The notes: a model not told the origin generated them from the letters alone. 64,000 nucleotides of DNA from Budorcas taxicolor (GCF_023091745.1 NC_068910.1:52873272-52937271), one strand, 5' to 3'; positions 1 through 56,707 are shown, counted from the stretch's first letter. Translations and numbers: made by a program.

Positions 1-570
1 AGGATTTGAAGTTGGGGGTCTGACCTCCACTTCTTTCCACGGCACCTGTTGGCTGCTCACCAGCGAATAACTAAGAAGTCTTCTCAAGGTGGAAGGTGAT
101 CTTTCTGGATAGAAGGAAAATCACATGGGAATGCTGTAGTTTTTTTTCTTATTTTAGCTTTCTTTATTTCTCTCTCTCTCTCTCCTCCTCTGCAGGACCT
201 TGCCAAACTTATTAGTTCTAATAATTTTAGGGGCTTAGTTATCCTAGTTGATATCTTTAAATAGTGATGGGTTCGTTTCTTCTTGTGTAATCCTTACATT
301 TCATTTTCTTGCCTTAGTGTGGGGTAAGCCTTAGCTTTCACTGCAGTGTTGTTTAGAAACACCAAGAACTTGAGTCTTTAGTCTACTTACTGATTAAGAG
401 AATGCTTCCAAAGTTTCATAAATAGGTTGTCTCTGTTCTAGCTGAGATTGAGCCTCCATTTTCTTTCTTCTTTCTTTTTTTTTTGTTTGCCTGTCCTTTT
501 AAAAAACATTAAGGCTGTATCAGCTTCCTGTGAGCTGGGTAACCTTCTTTTTATGGGCTAAATATTTTTC

Positions 571-757
571 TGTGCTGTGCTTACTCAGTCGTGTCTGGCT
601 CTTTGTGACCCCATGGACCAGGCTCCTGGGTCCATGGGATTCTCCAGGCAAGATTACTGGAGTGGGTTGCCATGTCCTCCAGGGGATCTTCCTGACCCAG
701 GGAACGAACCCAGATCTCCTGCATTGCAGGCGGATTCTTTACCATCCGAGCATGGGA
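571..757 (-). mobile_element. Bov-tA SINE
   Basis: Reverse-oriented ruminant tRNA-Glu SINE. It reads cttactcagtcgtgtctggc, then ccatggaccaggctcc, ggagtgggttgccatg and the reversed tRNA-derived head tctcctgcattgcaggcgga. The complement of the pol III B box is recognisable in ggaacgaacccagatctcc. Confidence 0.9.
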
Positions 758-1312
758 CTTAATTTTTTCTTCAAGGTTTTATAAAGCTTTTTATAAAGAT
801 AATCTGGATTAGATGATTTTATTTTATTTTTGCCTACATAGGTGTTTGCCTGTTTAAATTCACTTAATGGACATAGGAAATTCACAACTTGTCTTAGTTG
901 TGGGAATTTTTTCCAGAATTTCTGTTTTTAACTGATCCCTCCAATATTTGTGATTACACCATATCTTTCACTCCATGTGTTTCTTGTGTGTTTTCCTTCT
1001 TCCATGACCTATTTCAGAAGTTTGTCTATATCTAGTATTTTGTAAGAAATCAAATTTTGGCTTTGTTTTTCTTGATTGTGTTTTCTGTTTCATCTTTGTG
1101 GTTCTTTCCTGTTTTGATTACTCTGATGATTTTCTGTCTTTAGTTAGGTACTTTAGCCTTTGTTTTTGGTGTGCTTCTAGTCCATTCGTAGCTATATATT
1201 TATCTGTAAGTTTCTCCCCCAGGTTTTGAAGGCAGCACCTTTGTTTGCATTCAGTTCCCCTCCCCCCACTTTTGGAGAGGTATTTACATCTTTCTTTATG
1301 TCTATTTCTGAC

Positions 1313-1546
1313 TGTGCTGTGTGTGGCCTTTTCTCTGGTTGCCGCAAGGGGGCCTACTGTCTAGCTGCAGTGTGCAGGCTGCTCTTGTCGTGGAGCAGGG
1401 GCCCTAGGGAGCTCGGGCCTCAGTAGTTGGGGCTCGTGGGGTTCAGCTGCCCTACGGCATGCAGGATCTTCCCAGACCAGGGATTGAACCTGTGTCCCCT
1501 GCAGCGGCAGGCAGGATTCTTAACCACTGGATCACCAGGGAAGCCT
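1313..1546 (-). mobile_element. CHR-2-type SINE
   Basis: Cetartiodactyl tRNA-derived SINE in reverse: ggcatgcaggatcttcccag, accagggattgaacctgtgt, ttaaccactggatcacc and agggaagcc. Confidence 0.85.
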
Positions 1547-1890
1547 GTGTTTATTTTCTTGTTGTAGTCTTTTATGTATTCTGGATACTAGCCTTGATTA
1601 CACATATATGTCACAGACAGCTCTCTTCTACTCCATGACACCTTCCCATTCTCTTTATGGTGGCTTTTAAACAGAAGGTCTTGACTGGGATATGGTCAGA
1701 TTGACCAGCCTTTTTATTTACAGTCTTTCCCTGCTCTGAGGTCATAACAATAGTCTTATAGTCTTTTCTGAAGGTTTATTACTTTACATATTACATCTAA
1801 GTTTACAATCTCTCTAGAGTTGTTTTTTTTTTCCCCTTCTGTTTTTGGTATTGTATGAGAGGGCCAGTTAGTTGCAGTTGTATGAGCCTG

Positions 1891-2164
1891 CTGCTGCTGC
1901 TGCTGCTAAGTCGCTTCAGTCATGTCTGACTCTGTGCGACCCCATAGATGGCAGCCCGCCAGGTTCCCCCGTCCCTGAGATTCTCCAGGCAAGAATACTG
2001 GAGTGGGTTGCCATTTCCTTCTCCAGTGCATGAAAGTGAAAAGTGAAAGTGAAGTCGCTCAGTCGTGTCTGACTCAGTGACCCCATGACTGCAGCCTACC
2101 AGGCTCCTCCATCCATGGGTTTTCCAGGCAAGAGTACTGGAGTGGGTTGCCATTGACTTCTCTG
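1891..2164 (-). mobile_element. Bov-A2 SINE with target-site duplication
   Basis: Two Bov-A monomers in reverse, beginning with a (CTG)n tract, the complement of the usual CAG tail. The 11-base string gtatgagcctg flanks it at 1880-1890 and 2165-2175, an intact target-site duplication. Confidence 0.93.
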
Positions 2165-2220
2165 GTATGAGCCTGCAGTTTACCTAATATCTTTGAAAAG
2201 ACTTTATTTCTCACCTCTTT

Positions 2221-2650
2221 TTTTCCATTTGAGAATTTTTATTTATTTTTTAAAAATTTATTTATTTTAATTGGAGGCTAATTACTTTACAGTATTGTAG
2301 TGGTTTTTGCCATACATTGACATGAATCCGCCACGGGTGTACATGTATTCCCCATCCTGAACCCCCATCCCTCAGGGTCATCCCAGTGCACCAGCCCTGA
2401 GCACCCTGTCTCATGCATCGAACCTTGACCAGTGATCCGCTTCACATATGGTAATACACACGTTTCAACGCCACCCTCTCAGATCATCCCCCCTTCACCT
2501 TCTCCCCCAGAGTCCAGAAGACTGTTCTTTAAATCTGCGTCTCTTGCTGTCTCGCATGTAGGGTCATCGTTACCATCTTTATAAATTCCATATATATGCG
2601 TTAGTATACTGTACTGGTGTTTTTCTTTCTGGCTTACTTCACTCTGTATA
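2221..2650 (-). mobile_element. L1 3' end (L1-BT-like), 3' part of the U6-L1 chimera
   Basis: Antisense to the window it matches the 3' UTR of ruminant L1: ttaattggaggctaattact, gccatacattgacatgaatc, catatggtaatacacacg and ttccatatatatgcgttag. It begins at a T-rich tract (the poly(A) side) and ends abruptly at the U6 junction. The near-identical string tcacctcttt at 2211-2220 and 2764-2773 brackets L1 plus U6 as one target-site duplication, showing a single insertion. Confidence 0.9.
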
Positions 2651-2700
2651 AAAAGTATGGAATGCTTCCTGAATTTGCATGTCATCCTTGCGCAGGGGCC

Positions 2701-2746
<46 letters not shown>

Positions 2747-2757
2747 CAAATGAGCAC
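2651..2757 (-). pseudogene. U6 snRNA pseudogene (5' part of a U6-L1 chimera)
   Basis: The minus strand reads a near-full-length U6 snRNA: GTGCTCATTTGGGCAGCACA, then ATATACTAAAATTGGAACGA, then AAGATTAGCATGGCCCCTGC and the 3' oligo-U end. Compared with the mammalian U6 I remember it has fewer than ten differences, including the 5' stem-loop (CATTTGGG for CGCTTCGG). Its 3' U-tract joins directly to L1 sequence at 2650, so it is a retroposed copy. No U6 promoter (TATA/PSE) is seen upstream on the minus strand. Confidence 0.93.
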
Positions 2758-3215
2758 TGTTCTTCACCTCTTTATACTGCCATTCTGTTATAAATCCAGT
2801 GCCTGTCAGTGTTCTAAAGCTGTTGTCCTGTTTGCAGATTCTGGATTCTGTCCTTGTGTTCTTGGGAAATACCCAGCTAGATGATGGTTTGTCATTACAC
2901 TCTTCAATTTGATTTGTTAATACTCAGTTTAGGCTTTTTGCATCTATACTTATGGCTGACTTGAGCTTTTCACTTTCTTTTCTAGTTTTGTTTGTACCTA
3001 GTTTTGATGTCACAATTGCATACGTGTTCATAAGGAATAAGGTTAATTCCTCGTTTTTTGTCCTGTTGAATCGTTTGTATAGGAGCTGCCCCTGAAAGTC
3101 CGGTAGAACTCCTCTGTGAGAGTTTTCTCTAGGGGAAAATTCCTAACCACATTACTTTTTTTTTTTTTAAGCCCTTTATGTCTTTATGATTTTATTTGCT
3201 TTGCCTGTGCTGGCT

Positions 3216-3486
3216 ATTTGGAGAAGGCAATGGCACCCCACTCCAGTACTCTTGCCTGGAAAATCCCATGGACAGAGGAGCCTGGTAGGCTGCAGTCCAT
3301 GGGGTCGCTGAGAGTCGGACACGACTGAGCGACTTCACTTTCACTCTTCACTTTTATGCATTGGAGAAGGAAATGGCAACCCGCTCCAGTGTTCTTGCCT
3401 GGAGAATCCCAGGGACGGGGGAGCCTGGTGGGCTGCCGTCTATGGGGCCGCACAGAGTCGGACACGACTGAAGCGACTTAGCAGCA
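3216..3486 (+). mobile_element. Bov-A2 SINE with target-site duplication
   Basis: Forward Bov-A2 (gagaaggcaatggcacccca to cgacttagcagca). gtgctggct repeats at 3207-3215 and 3487-3495. It lies just upstream of a CHR-2 element. Confidence 0.92.
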
Positions 3487-3495
3487 GTGCTGGCT

Positions 3496-3742
3496 GTTAA
3501 TGGCTTTGCGTGGTCTTTCCCCTGCTGTGGCCAGCAGGGCTGCCCCTCCCCGTGGTGCCCGGGCTTTCCCCTGTGGTGGCGTCTCTTGCTGAGGAGCACA
3601 GGCTCTGGGCACTGTGGCTCAGTAGCTGTGGCCAGCAGGAACTCAGTTGCTCTGCAGCTCGTGGGCTCTTCCCGGACCAGAGATGGAGCCTGTGTCCTCT
3701 GCATTGACAGATTCTTATCCACTGTGCTACCAGGGAAGTCCC
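3496..3742 (-). mobile_element. CHR-2-type SINE
   Basis: Reverse CHR-2: gctcgtgggctcttcccgga, ccagagatggagcctgtgtc, then tgctaccagggaagtccc. Diverged but complete at its head. Confidence 0.8.
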
Positions 3743-3984
3743 GTAAAATTTTTTATGTCTTAAAGTTTTGGTGTTAACTTTTCTAGAAAATTGTTCATCT
3801 TATCCATATTTTCAAATACGTTGCTATAGTTGTTAGTGATATTCTCATCTTACTGGTTTTTATATCATTAGTTACATCTCTTTTACTCATCTTTATTAGT
3901 GCCTTCTCTTTTTGATCAGTCTCTCCTAGACGTGTGTCTCACTTTTTAGGGCACACTGGACCAGTCCTTTTGTGCACTTGACTC

Positions 3985-4275
3985 TTATTTTTTAATTTTT
4001 GGCAGTGCTGCATCTTTGTTGCCGTGAGGGCCTTTCTCGGGTTGCGGTGAGTAGGGGCTGCCCTCCAGCTGCACTGGTGCAGGCTCCTCATGGCGGCTTC
4101 TTTTGCAGAGCATGGACTCCAGGGCACGCGGGCTTCAGCAGTTTCGGCTTTTCTGCTCAGCCGTTGCGGCGTACAGGCTTAGTTACTCCCCAGTATGTGG
4201 GATCTTCCCGGACCAGGAACCAGGACCTGGATTTTCTGCACTGGCAGTTGGGTTCTTTGAGCCAGGGAAGCCCGC
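3985..4275 (-). mobile_element. CHR-2-type SINE
   Basis: Reverse CHR-2: gtatgtgggatcttcccgga, ccaggaaccaggacctgg and gagccagggaagccc. It is bordered on the left by a T-rich tail remnant. Confidence 0.8.
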
Positions 4276-4470
4276 TGCGCTTGGATCTCGTTTGTTGGGA
4301 CTAGGGGAAGTTCCAGATTTCCAGGACACTCCTTGCCCTGTGTTCGGCACGGTGCTCTGCATGTGCTCATTTCTGTAGCCAGCTCCCCATTCTGACCAGT
4401 TCCTAAAATTCTCCCGCTTCACTCTCCGGAATTCTCAGTCTATCAGAAAAATCTCCCAAGCGGTCAGTGT

Positions 4471-4943
4471 TACAGATTGAATTGTGTGTCCCCCAAAAAG
4501 ATATGTTGAAGTCCCAGGCACCCCCCCCCCCCCCCCACACACACACACAGTGCCTCAGAATGTGACCTTATTTGGAAATAAGGACTTCACAAAGGTAATC
4601 CAGTTAAAATGAGGTCATCAGGGTGGGCACTAGTTGGAGAGAACTGGTGTCCTTATAGAAAAGGGAAGTCTGGACCCACACAGACACACACACACACAGA
4701 GGGGATACAGAAGACACACAGGAAGAAGCTGGCCATGGGCCTGGAGTGGTGCACCTACGCGTGAGGAGCTCCCAGCATCCGCTGCCAGACCCCAGAAGCT
4801 GCGAGAGAGGCCTTCCTTCCCAGTGCTCAGCCAGCACCTGGGTCCAGACTTCCGGCCCCTGAGCAGTGAGACCGGAAGCTGCTGCTGTCTTAAGCCTCTA
4901 GTTTCTGGTTCTTCGTGATGACAACCCTGGGAAACTGGTATAG
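4471..4943 (+). mobile_element. MLT1-type solo LTR (ERVL-MaLR)
   Basis: An ancient mammalian apparent-LTR retrotransposon LTR: gaattgtgtgtcccccaaaa, then aatgtgaccttatttggaaa, aaaatgaggtcatcagggtg and the 3' end ccctgggaaactggta. No internal retroviral region accompanies it. It contains a compound (C)n(CA)n tract at about 4520-4549 and a second CA tract near 4683-4698. Confidence 0.8.
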
Positions 4944-5069
4944 CCAGCTTTGCCTCTTAATGCTGTCTTCCCCTACCCTGCTCTTGTGGAAACCTGCTAT
5001 CTGAGGACCCTTCTCCCCTGAGACCCTCGCAACTGCCGGGGGCTTATTTTCACAACCCTGCTCTTGCAC

Positions 5070-5312
5070 TGTTGCCTGGAAAATCCCACAGATGGAGGAG
5101 CCTGGTGGGCTGCAGTCCATGGGGTCGCTGAGAGTCGGACACGACTGAGCAACTTCACTTTCACTTTTCACTTTCATGCATTGGAGAAGGAAATGGCAAC
5201 CCACTCCAGTGTTCTTGCCTGGAGAATCCCAGGGATGGTGGAGCCTGATGGGCTGCCGTCTGTGGGGTCGCACAGAGTCGGACACGACTGAAGCGACTTA
5301 GCAGCAGCAGCA
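5070..5312 (+). mobile_element. 5'-truncated Bov-A2 SINE with target-site duplication
   Basis: Starts inside the first Bov-A monomer (tgttgcctggaaaatccc) and ends in a CAG tail. gctcttgcac repeats at 5060-5069 and 5313-5322. Confidence 0.92.
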
Positions 5313-5322
5313 GCTCTTGCAC

Positions 5323-7460
5323 CAGGAGCCTGGGGAGGGATCCTTCCGGCTTCTCACAGCTGCCTCCGGACTGTTCTGTCTCCCTCCTTTTCTGCAAGAC
5401 CCCCAGCTTTGAATTTCACGCCACTGATTGTCACCAGGTCCTCAGTGATTGCAGTCATCTGGTTTGGGGGTCATTTCTTATTTTAAAAATTCAAGATCCT
5501 GGCTCACTGTCACAGTGAACACAACTAGTCTGTTCATTCATGGTGATTTCAGAAGATATTCAAATGGGCCTTCCAGCCTTCCTGACACTTCCGTTCCTTG
5601 AGTATCTTTCTTACAGTGACATTATCTCAGCTACTCAATCCTGTGGTCATACGTTAGACCTGGATTTACCCATCATGCGACCCACCTGCAATCTCAGATT
5701 CAGAGTTCACCTGCTGCCCCCTGTCCTTCACTCTCTCCCTCATTACCCTCCTTCTGCCATCATTGGACCCATTAAAATTTATTAATACAACCACTGCTCT
5801 CAGATCACAATTTCTCACCCTCTTGAAGAGGCTTGCCCAGTAGCTCAGTGGTAAAGAATCCATCCGCCTGCCAATGCAGGAAACTTGGGTTTGATCCCTG
5901 GGTTAGGAAGACCCCCTGGAGTAGGAAATCACAACCCACTCCAGTATTCTTGCCTGGGAAATCCCATGGACAGAGGAGCCTGGGACAGTCCATAGGGTCG
6001 CAAAAAGTCAGACAGGACGGAGTGACTGAGCACGCACCCACGTACCCTTTTGAGCTCCTGTTTTCTTCCCCAACCAGTTTAAATTTTCCTGGTCAATCAT
6101 TGTAGTTACTTGCCCACATATACCCTTGTTCTCTTGCCCCCTTTTGCTTTATTCCCCTGTCCTCTTTTTTAACACAACCGTAACCCTGCTTAAATCCGAT
6201 GCTTCCTTAGGTAACAGAGGGTGGCTCTAAAGAAGCACACCACCTCCGCTCTCAAGCGCATCCCTTTGCTGGTTGGTGGTCTCACCTCTGTGCCCTCGCC
6301 CAGTCCCTCTCCAGCTCTGCTTAAGGATGGGGTGGCCCCATCTCAGACCCACAACTCTTCCTGCCAGGGCCTACTTTAAGTGGAATTTCCATAGTTGGTA
6401 CTTTACTGGAAAAATTGGACTTTTGAAATATGAACCCACATACTGGCTTACAGGTTTTTCTTGATGTGCTTTTGGGTGCTGGTTCAAAAACTGCTTATCC
6501 TACTCCGGTTATTTTGGGTTCTTAAATCAGCGATTTAGTGTTACCTCATTGGTCTGGACTTGACTGGGCCTTTGTATCAGATCCTGCCTCTGCCCGTTCT
6601 TCCTCTTCTGACACTTCAGTGTAAAATCTTCTCCCTTTCTCTCTTAACACCTCTTCGGCATTTTCTGTGCTGCCTTCCGGATAACTTTTTGTTTATGTTC
6701 CATTTTCCTTATATACTCTTCATTTCTGTGTAATCTTACTGTTAAATATTCGTTCTTTGTTTCTTTAAACAAAGTAAGCTTAATTTTATCTTATAGGTTC
6801 AGTAATTCTGGCATCTTGAAGTCTTTGGTGGGTACTGGTCTGTGTCCAGTTGGGAAAATAGAATGCATAGAGCTGTTTCAGGCAGAGAAGGGTTTAGTGG
6901 AGTATTTGATTGTGAGAGCGCTAGAAGGCTTCAGGGAGAAGGGCTTGCTGTTGGAGGCATGGCTGCTGCTGCTGCCTTGAACTTTGCTGTAGCTGTGGTT
7001 GCCTGCCTCTGCCCTTTCCCACTCCCTCTTCATTTCCCTTCAGAGCAACCTAACAAGATTCTAGCTGGCAAGATGTCTTATCTGTGTAGTCTTCAGACCT
7101 CTAACCCTCTGCAGCGGAGTCAGGAAAGCACTGAATGCCAGCAGACAGGATCTGGAACTGGGTATATTGCCATCTGTTGTTTTTGCTGTTGGTTCTTGCG
7201 CCTAAAGTCGTGTTTGTCTTTGTGTGCTTGGATATTTTTGGATACTGGCATTTCAGGATTACTTGGAATAATTCGAATCCTTGTGTGTCTTTTCATTTGC
7301 TTGTCAGATCCCTGGGAGACCTACCTGCCTGGAATATGAGGTTACAAAATGAACTGAATACCAGAACTTTCCTTATGGCTCATCCTGGTAGAAATTATGA
7401 TCTCAGATTGTCTGGAGAGCTGGCTTTTCACTTCAGCAATGATTGACTATCAGTGCTGCA
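5323..7460. other. UBP1 intron 1 sequence, mostly unassigned
   Basis: Apart from the Bov-tA at 5828-6035, no gene or confident repeat is seen. A 165-codon + strand frame at 6842-7339 has no recognisable domain, a low-complexity Ala stretch and no splice context, so it is not called. Confidence 0.6.
5828..6035 (+). mobile_element. Bov-tA SINE
   Basis: Forward Bov-tA with A-box region agtagctcagtggtaaag, B-box region gggtttgatccctggg, then a Bov-A part ending gtgactgagcac. Confidence 0.9.
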
Positions 7461-7900
7461 GTTCATTCATCAGTTGAGCAGATATTTGAGCCCCTTTGTG
7501 CTAGATGCTGGGTTTGAGTCTATGAAGAGAAACCAATTTGGGGGGTAGTTATACTTACGGGGGATACAAACGTAAGTCTGGTATAGTGTTGGAAAGTGAA
7601 ATGCTTTGTGGAGAAATAGAGCAGGAAAGGAGCAGCTGCAAGTACCCATGGAGGATTACAGTTGTCACTGAAAAGGTGACATTTGAATGCAGGGAGCCAG
7701 GAGGCCATCAGCAGAGTAGGGCCAGTGCAGAGGCCCCGGAGGAGTTGAGGAAGGAGGCTGGCGCGACTGAACCAGGTCCTTCCAGGGACCTTGGTTTCTA
7801 AAGTGAGGTGATGGAGAGAGTGCAAAGGAATGAAATGGTCTGACTTCTGTTTGAAGAGGCTCACTCTGGCTGCTGTGTTGGTTGGAATGCGTTGTCTTTC
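7461..7900 (+). other. Probable ancient interspersed repeat, family not assigned
   Basis: gttgagcagatatttgagcc, aaaggtgacatttgaatgca and gaggctcactctggctgctg resemble a common old mammalian repeat. I cannot name its family without a library search. Confidence 0.4.
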
Positions 7901-8009
7901 TAGTAAAGTAAAAAGTTGATCGGGATTGCATCAGCAGATGATCTCTACAGGTTTATGTTTATTCAGGAGTTTTTAGCACCTACCAAAAGCATAGAAAGCT
8001 ATGGAAATA

Positions 8010-8212
8010 CAAGTATTAGTCACTTAGTCGTGTTTGACTCTTTTCAACCCAATGGACTGTAGCCCGCCTGGCTCCTTTGTCCGTGGGGATTCTCCGGGCA
8101 AGAACACTGTAGTGGGTAGCCAGCCCCTTCTTCAGGGGATCTTCTCAACCCAGGGATTGATCCTGGGTCTCCTGCATTGTAAGCAGTTCTTTACTGTCTG
8201 AGCTACCATAAC
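8010..8212 (-). mobile_element. Bov-tA SINE
   Basis: Reverse Bov-tA: cacttagtcgtgtttgactc, ccaatggactgtagcccg, then aacccagggattgatcct. Confidence 0.88.
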
Positions 8213-8288
8213 CAAGGGAATATAATGGTGGTGGCCTTCTAGGATCTGAAGCAAATATAATTTTATTTACTGTATGTAGGAGTTTATT

Positions 8289-8549
8289 CGGAGAAGGCAA
8301 TGGCAACCCACTCCAGTACTCTTGCCTGGAAAATCCCGTGGACAGAGGAGCCTGGTAGGCTGCAGTCCATGGGGTCACTAAGAGTTCGGCACTACTGAGC
8401 AACTTCACTTTCACTTTTCACCTTCATGCATTGGAGAAGGAAATGGCAACCCACTCCAGTATTCTTGCCTGGAGAATCCCAGGGACGGGGGAGCCTAGTG
8501 GGCTGCCATCTCTGGGGTCGCACAGAGTCGGACACGACTAAAGCGACCT

Positions 8550-8582
<33 letters not shown>
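8289..8582 (+). mobile_element. Bov-A2 SINE with long (CAG)n tail
   Basis: Forward Bov-A2 ending in about ten CAG units at 8551-8581. agtttatt repeats at 8281-8288 and 8583-8590. Confidence 0.92.
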
Positions 8583-8585
<3 letters not shown>

Positions 8586-8756
8586 TTATTTATAAATAGC
8601 CAGTCTTCTGCAATCTGATGTCTTAAGTATGTAATGATCAACCAAGGCAGTTAGCATTAAGATCTTAAAATTATTCTCCATTTCACTTTTTAGTATGATT
8701 AACTAAAGCATCTGATTTCTAGCTCTCGTCTCATTTTTTTCCTTTCTCACCAAGAG

Positions 8757-8886
8757 AACTTTTTTTTTTTGTTTTGACCAAACTGCACGGCTTGTGGGAT
8801 TTTAGTTACCTAACCAGGGATTGAACCCTGGTCCTCGGCAGTGAGAGCATGGAGTACTCCTAACCACTGGACCACCAGAAAATTCT
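8757..8886 (-). mobile_element. CHR-1-type SINE
   Basis: Reverse CHR with a poly(T) start, then ggcttgtgggattttagtta, cctaaccagggattgaaccc and ctaaccactggaccacc. Confidence 0.85.
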
Positions 8887-9469
8887 CTCACCCAGAAAAC
8901 TTTAAATAATTACATATATGTGAAATAGAATATATTTTTATTTTAATCTACTGTGGAGCTACTTTGACTGCTGTAGTTTCATAAAGAGAGCTGCTCTGAG
9001 TCTTAAAGTACCATTTGTAAATTCCCTGAAAAGTTTTTATATCTCTGTGTTCTAGAAGAGGGCTGGAGACCATTGCTAACTATGCGTTCCTCAGTTATAC
9101 TTTCGGCTTAGAAGTGTTTTGACATTTTCTAGGTGTAAAATGAAGGAGAATTAGTGTGTAATTTAGTCCCTGAATAATCAGTCTGGTGCTTTAATAGAAA
9201 TGTATGTGGGAAGAGGAAATACAGGGTTTCCCTTTCATTTCATTTATTTCCACATTTTTTTAAAAGTTGAATTTAATTAAAATGGGCCAGCCAGATATCT
9301 GTCAGTTAACAGCTCATAAGAACAAATAAGCAGTTCAGACAAGTCTTTGAGGTCCTTGTTATACTAGTTATTCATTTGGATATTTTACTTCTTATTGAGA
9401 AATGGATGTAGAAAAGTCATCAAGATATAAATGTACAGCTCAGCAAATTATCTTAAAAAAAAAACACCC

Positions 9470-10395
9470 TACCCTTCACATGTTAATGGTGGAAATATAA
9501 AATGGTACAGCCACTTTAAAAAACAGTTTGGTGGCGGCTGCTGCTGCTGCTAAGTCGCTTCAGTCGTGTCCGACCCTGTGCGACCCCATAGACGGCAGCC
9601 CACCAGGCTCCCCCGTCCCTGGGATTCTCCAGGCAAGAACACTGGAGTGGGTTGCCATTTCCTTCTCCAATGCATGAAAGTGAAAAGTGAAAGTGAAGTC
9701 GCTCAGTCATGTCCGACTCTTAGCGATCCCATGGACTGCAGCCCACCAGGCTCCTCTGTCCATGGGATTTTCCAGGCAAGAGCACTGGAGTGGGGTGCCA
9801 TTGCCTTCTCCGAACAGTTTGGCAGTTTCTTAAAAAGGTAGATACACGAGTTACCATATGACCCAGTAATTCTACTTCTAGATACAAATCTAAAGGAATT
9901 AAACATGTCTACACAGAACATATACAAGTGTTCATAGGAGCATATTCGTTAATAACCAAAAAATGGAAACAAGTCAAAGGTCCATCGTCCGATGATGGAT
10001 AATTAGCATATGGTATATTCATAGAATGTAATATCATTCGGCCATAGGAAGGAATGGCGTACTACACATGCTACAACATGAATGGACCTTGAAAACACAC
10101 CAAGTGTCAATAAACCAGTCACAAAGGGTCACGTGACTCTGTTTGCATTGTATATCTGGAATAGGCAAGCTCATAGAGACAGTCAGGTCAGTGGTTGCTC
10201 GGGTGGTGGTGGGTAGGGTAGGGGTATAGAGAGTGGCTGCTGGGGGTATGAGGATTCTTTCTGAGGTGCTTGAGAATGTCTTGGAATTAGATAGCAGTGA
10301 AGACTGCATAACTCTGTGAAGATACTGAAAGCCACTGAATCATACACTTTATAAGGGTGAATTTTGTGGTATGTAGAAGATAGCCAATTTTTTTT
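9470..10395 (+). mobile_element. L1 3' region, split by a Bov-A2
   Basis: Forward L1 3'-end sequence of old mammalian type: aatggtacagccactttaaa, accatatgacccagtaattc, aataaccaaaaaatggaaac, atcattcggccataggaag and cttgagaatgtcttggaatt. The Bov-A2 at 9532-9812 interrupts it. Confidence 0.8.
9532..9812 (-). mobile_element. Bov-A2 SINE nested in L1, with target-site duplication
   Basis: Reverse Bov-A2 starting with (CTG)n. aacagtttgg repeats at 9522-9531 and 9813-9822, and removing the SINE restores continuous L1 sequence. Confidence 0.93.
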
Positions 10396-10509
10396 AAAGG
10401 CAAACCAAATATATCCATGTGTGTTTAACCACCCAAGTTAACAGAATATAGACAGTACCCCAGAAGATCCCCGCTACCCCCTCCTGATCAATGCTCCAAG
10501 TTATTCTCG

Positions 10510-10536
10510 GGGCGGGCGGGGCGGGGGGGGGGGGGA
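10510..10536. repeat. G-rich tract
   Basis: ggggcgggcggggc is followed by an uninterrupted G run. It contains at least four G-runs in close succession, the pattern of a possible G-quadruplex, about 0.7 kb upstream of UBP1 exon 2. Confidence 0.8.
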
Positions 10537-11004
10537 ATAGCAGCTGTTTATACTGCTACTGTTTGCTTCTCAGAAGAAGCCATTGTTTTAGACTGAGTGT
10601 GAAGCTTTGTGCTCTCAGCACTTGGCTAAGCCTAGCAGGGACCTTTTTATAAAGTACTATTTTAATCAAATGCTTCTTTGTAATTTCATGGTGCCAGGGT
10701 GACCTACCTTTCAAAACAGGTGGCTCCATACTCTTGCTCTTTTTAATAGAAAGAATGAGTTTCAAGTTTTTAAAGAATTTTTTGATATAATTTTTTTTTG
10801 AGTACCAGATATATTATTAGCCTGATCTCTTTATCAGTAGTTTGGACTTTATTAACTATTAAATACTGCTTACTTTAAATATTTCTCATTTTAATACTTC
10901 TGCCTAATTATAGCCACCCACTCCTCTCTCTCCCACTAGAGATATGGGTTATTGAAGCTATCTTTTGGGGGTGCCAAATTAGCATTAATAGTTACTTTAT
11001 TCTA

Positions 11005-11119
11005 CATATCGGGGGCGACTGAGCAGCATGCGGGATTTAGTTCCTTGACTGGGGATGCGAACCTTTGACCCCTGCAGTGGAAGTGCCAGACCCTCACCAC
11101 TAGACCACAGGGAGGTCCC
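11005..11119 (-). mobile_element. CHR-type SINE just upstream of UBP1 exon 2
   Basis: Reverse CHR: agcatgcgggatttagttcc, ttgactggggatgcgaac and ctagaccacagggaggtccc. It ends 112 bp before the exon 2 acceptor. Confidence 0.8.
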
Positions 11120-11231
11120 TTTTGATAATATCTGTGATCTTGAAATTTAAAAGAAACTGCCCTTAAATACTTCTATATGTTTTAAAGTAGTTTAAACCCC
11201 GAGTAAGGTCAGTGTTGCGTTTTCTTTGCAG

Positions 11232-56707
<45,476 letters not shown>

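Larger units (their letters stand above)
180..4440 (-). mobile_element. Mosaic of old antisense L1 sequence interrupted by SINEs
   Basis: The T-rich stretches between SINEs (about 180-570, 760-1312, 1548-1880, 2774-3206, 3743-3990) resemble diverged L1 ORF2/3' sequence in reverse, such as attagttctaataattttag, gtattctggatactagcc and tttttgatcagtctctcc. No open frame longer than chance remains. Boundaries are approximate. A (TC)n tract sits at 173-186. Confidence 0.55.

Noticed and set aside
4471..4943. Possible intact endogenous retrovirus
   Set aside because: Only a MaLR LTR is present. No gag, pol or env sequence adjoins it.
6842..7339. 165-codon + strand open frame
   Set aside because: No recognised domain, no splice or promoter context, low-complexity Ala/Phe/Leu stretches, and it lies in a repeat-rich intron. 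Consistent with chance.
8551..8582. CAG/CTG arrays as a possible CRISPR or coding polyglutamine tract
   Set aside because: They are tails of Bov-A2 SINEs, with no spacers and no coding context.
1..11231. Search for UBP1 first coding exon in the window
   Set aside because: The expected start (MAWVLKMDEV, from memory) is not encoded anywhere upstream of 11232, so the exon must lie left of the window.
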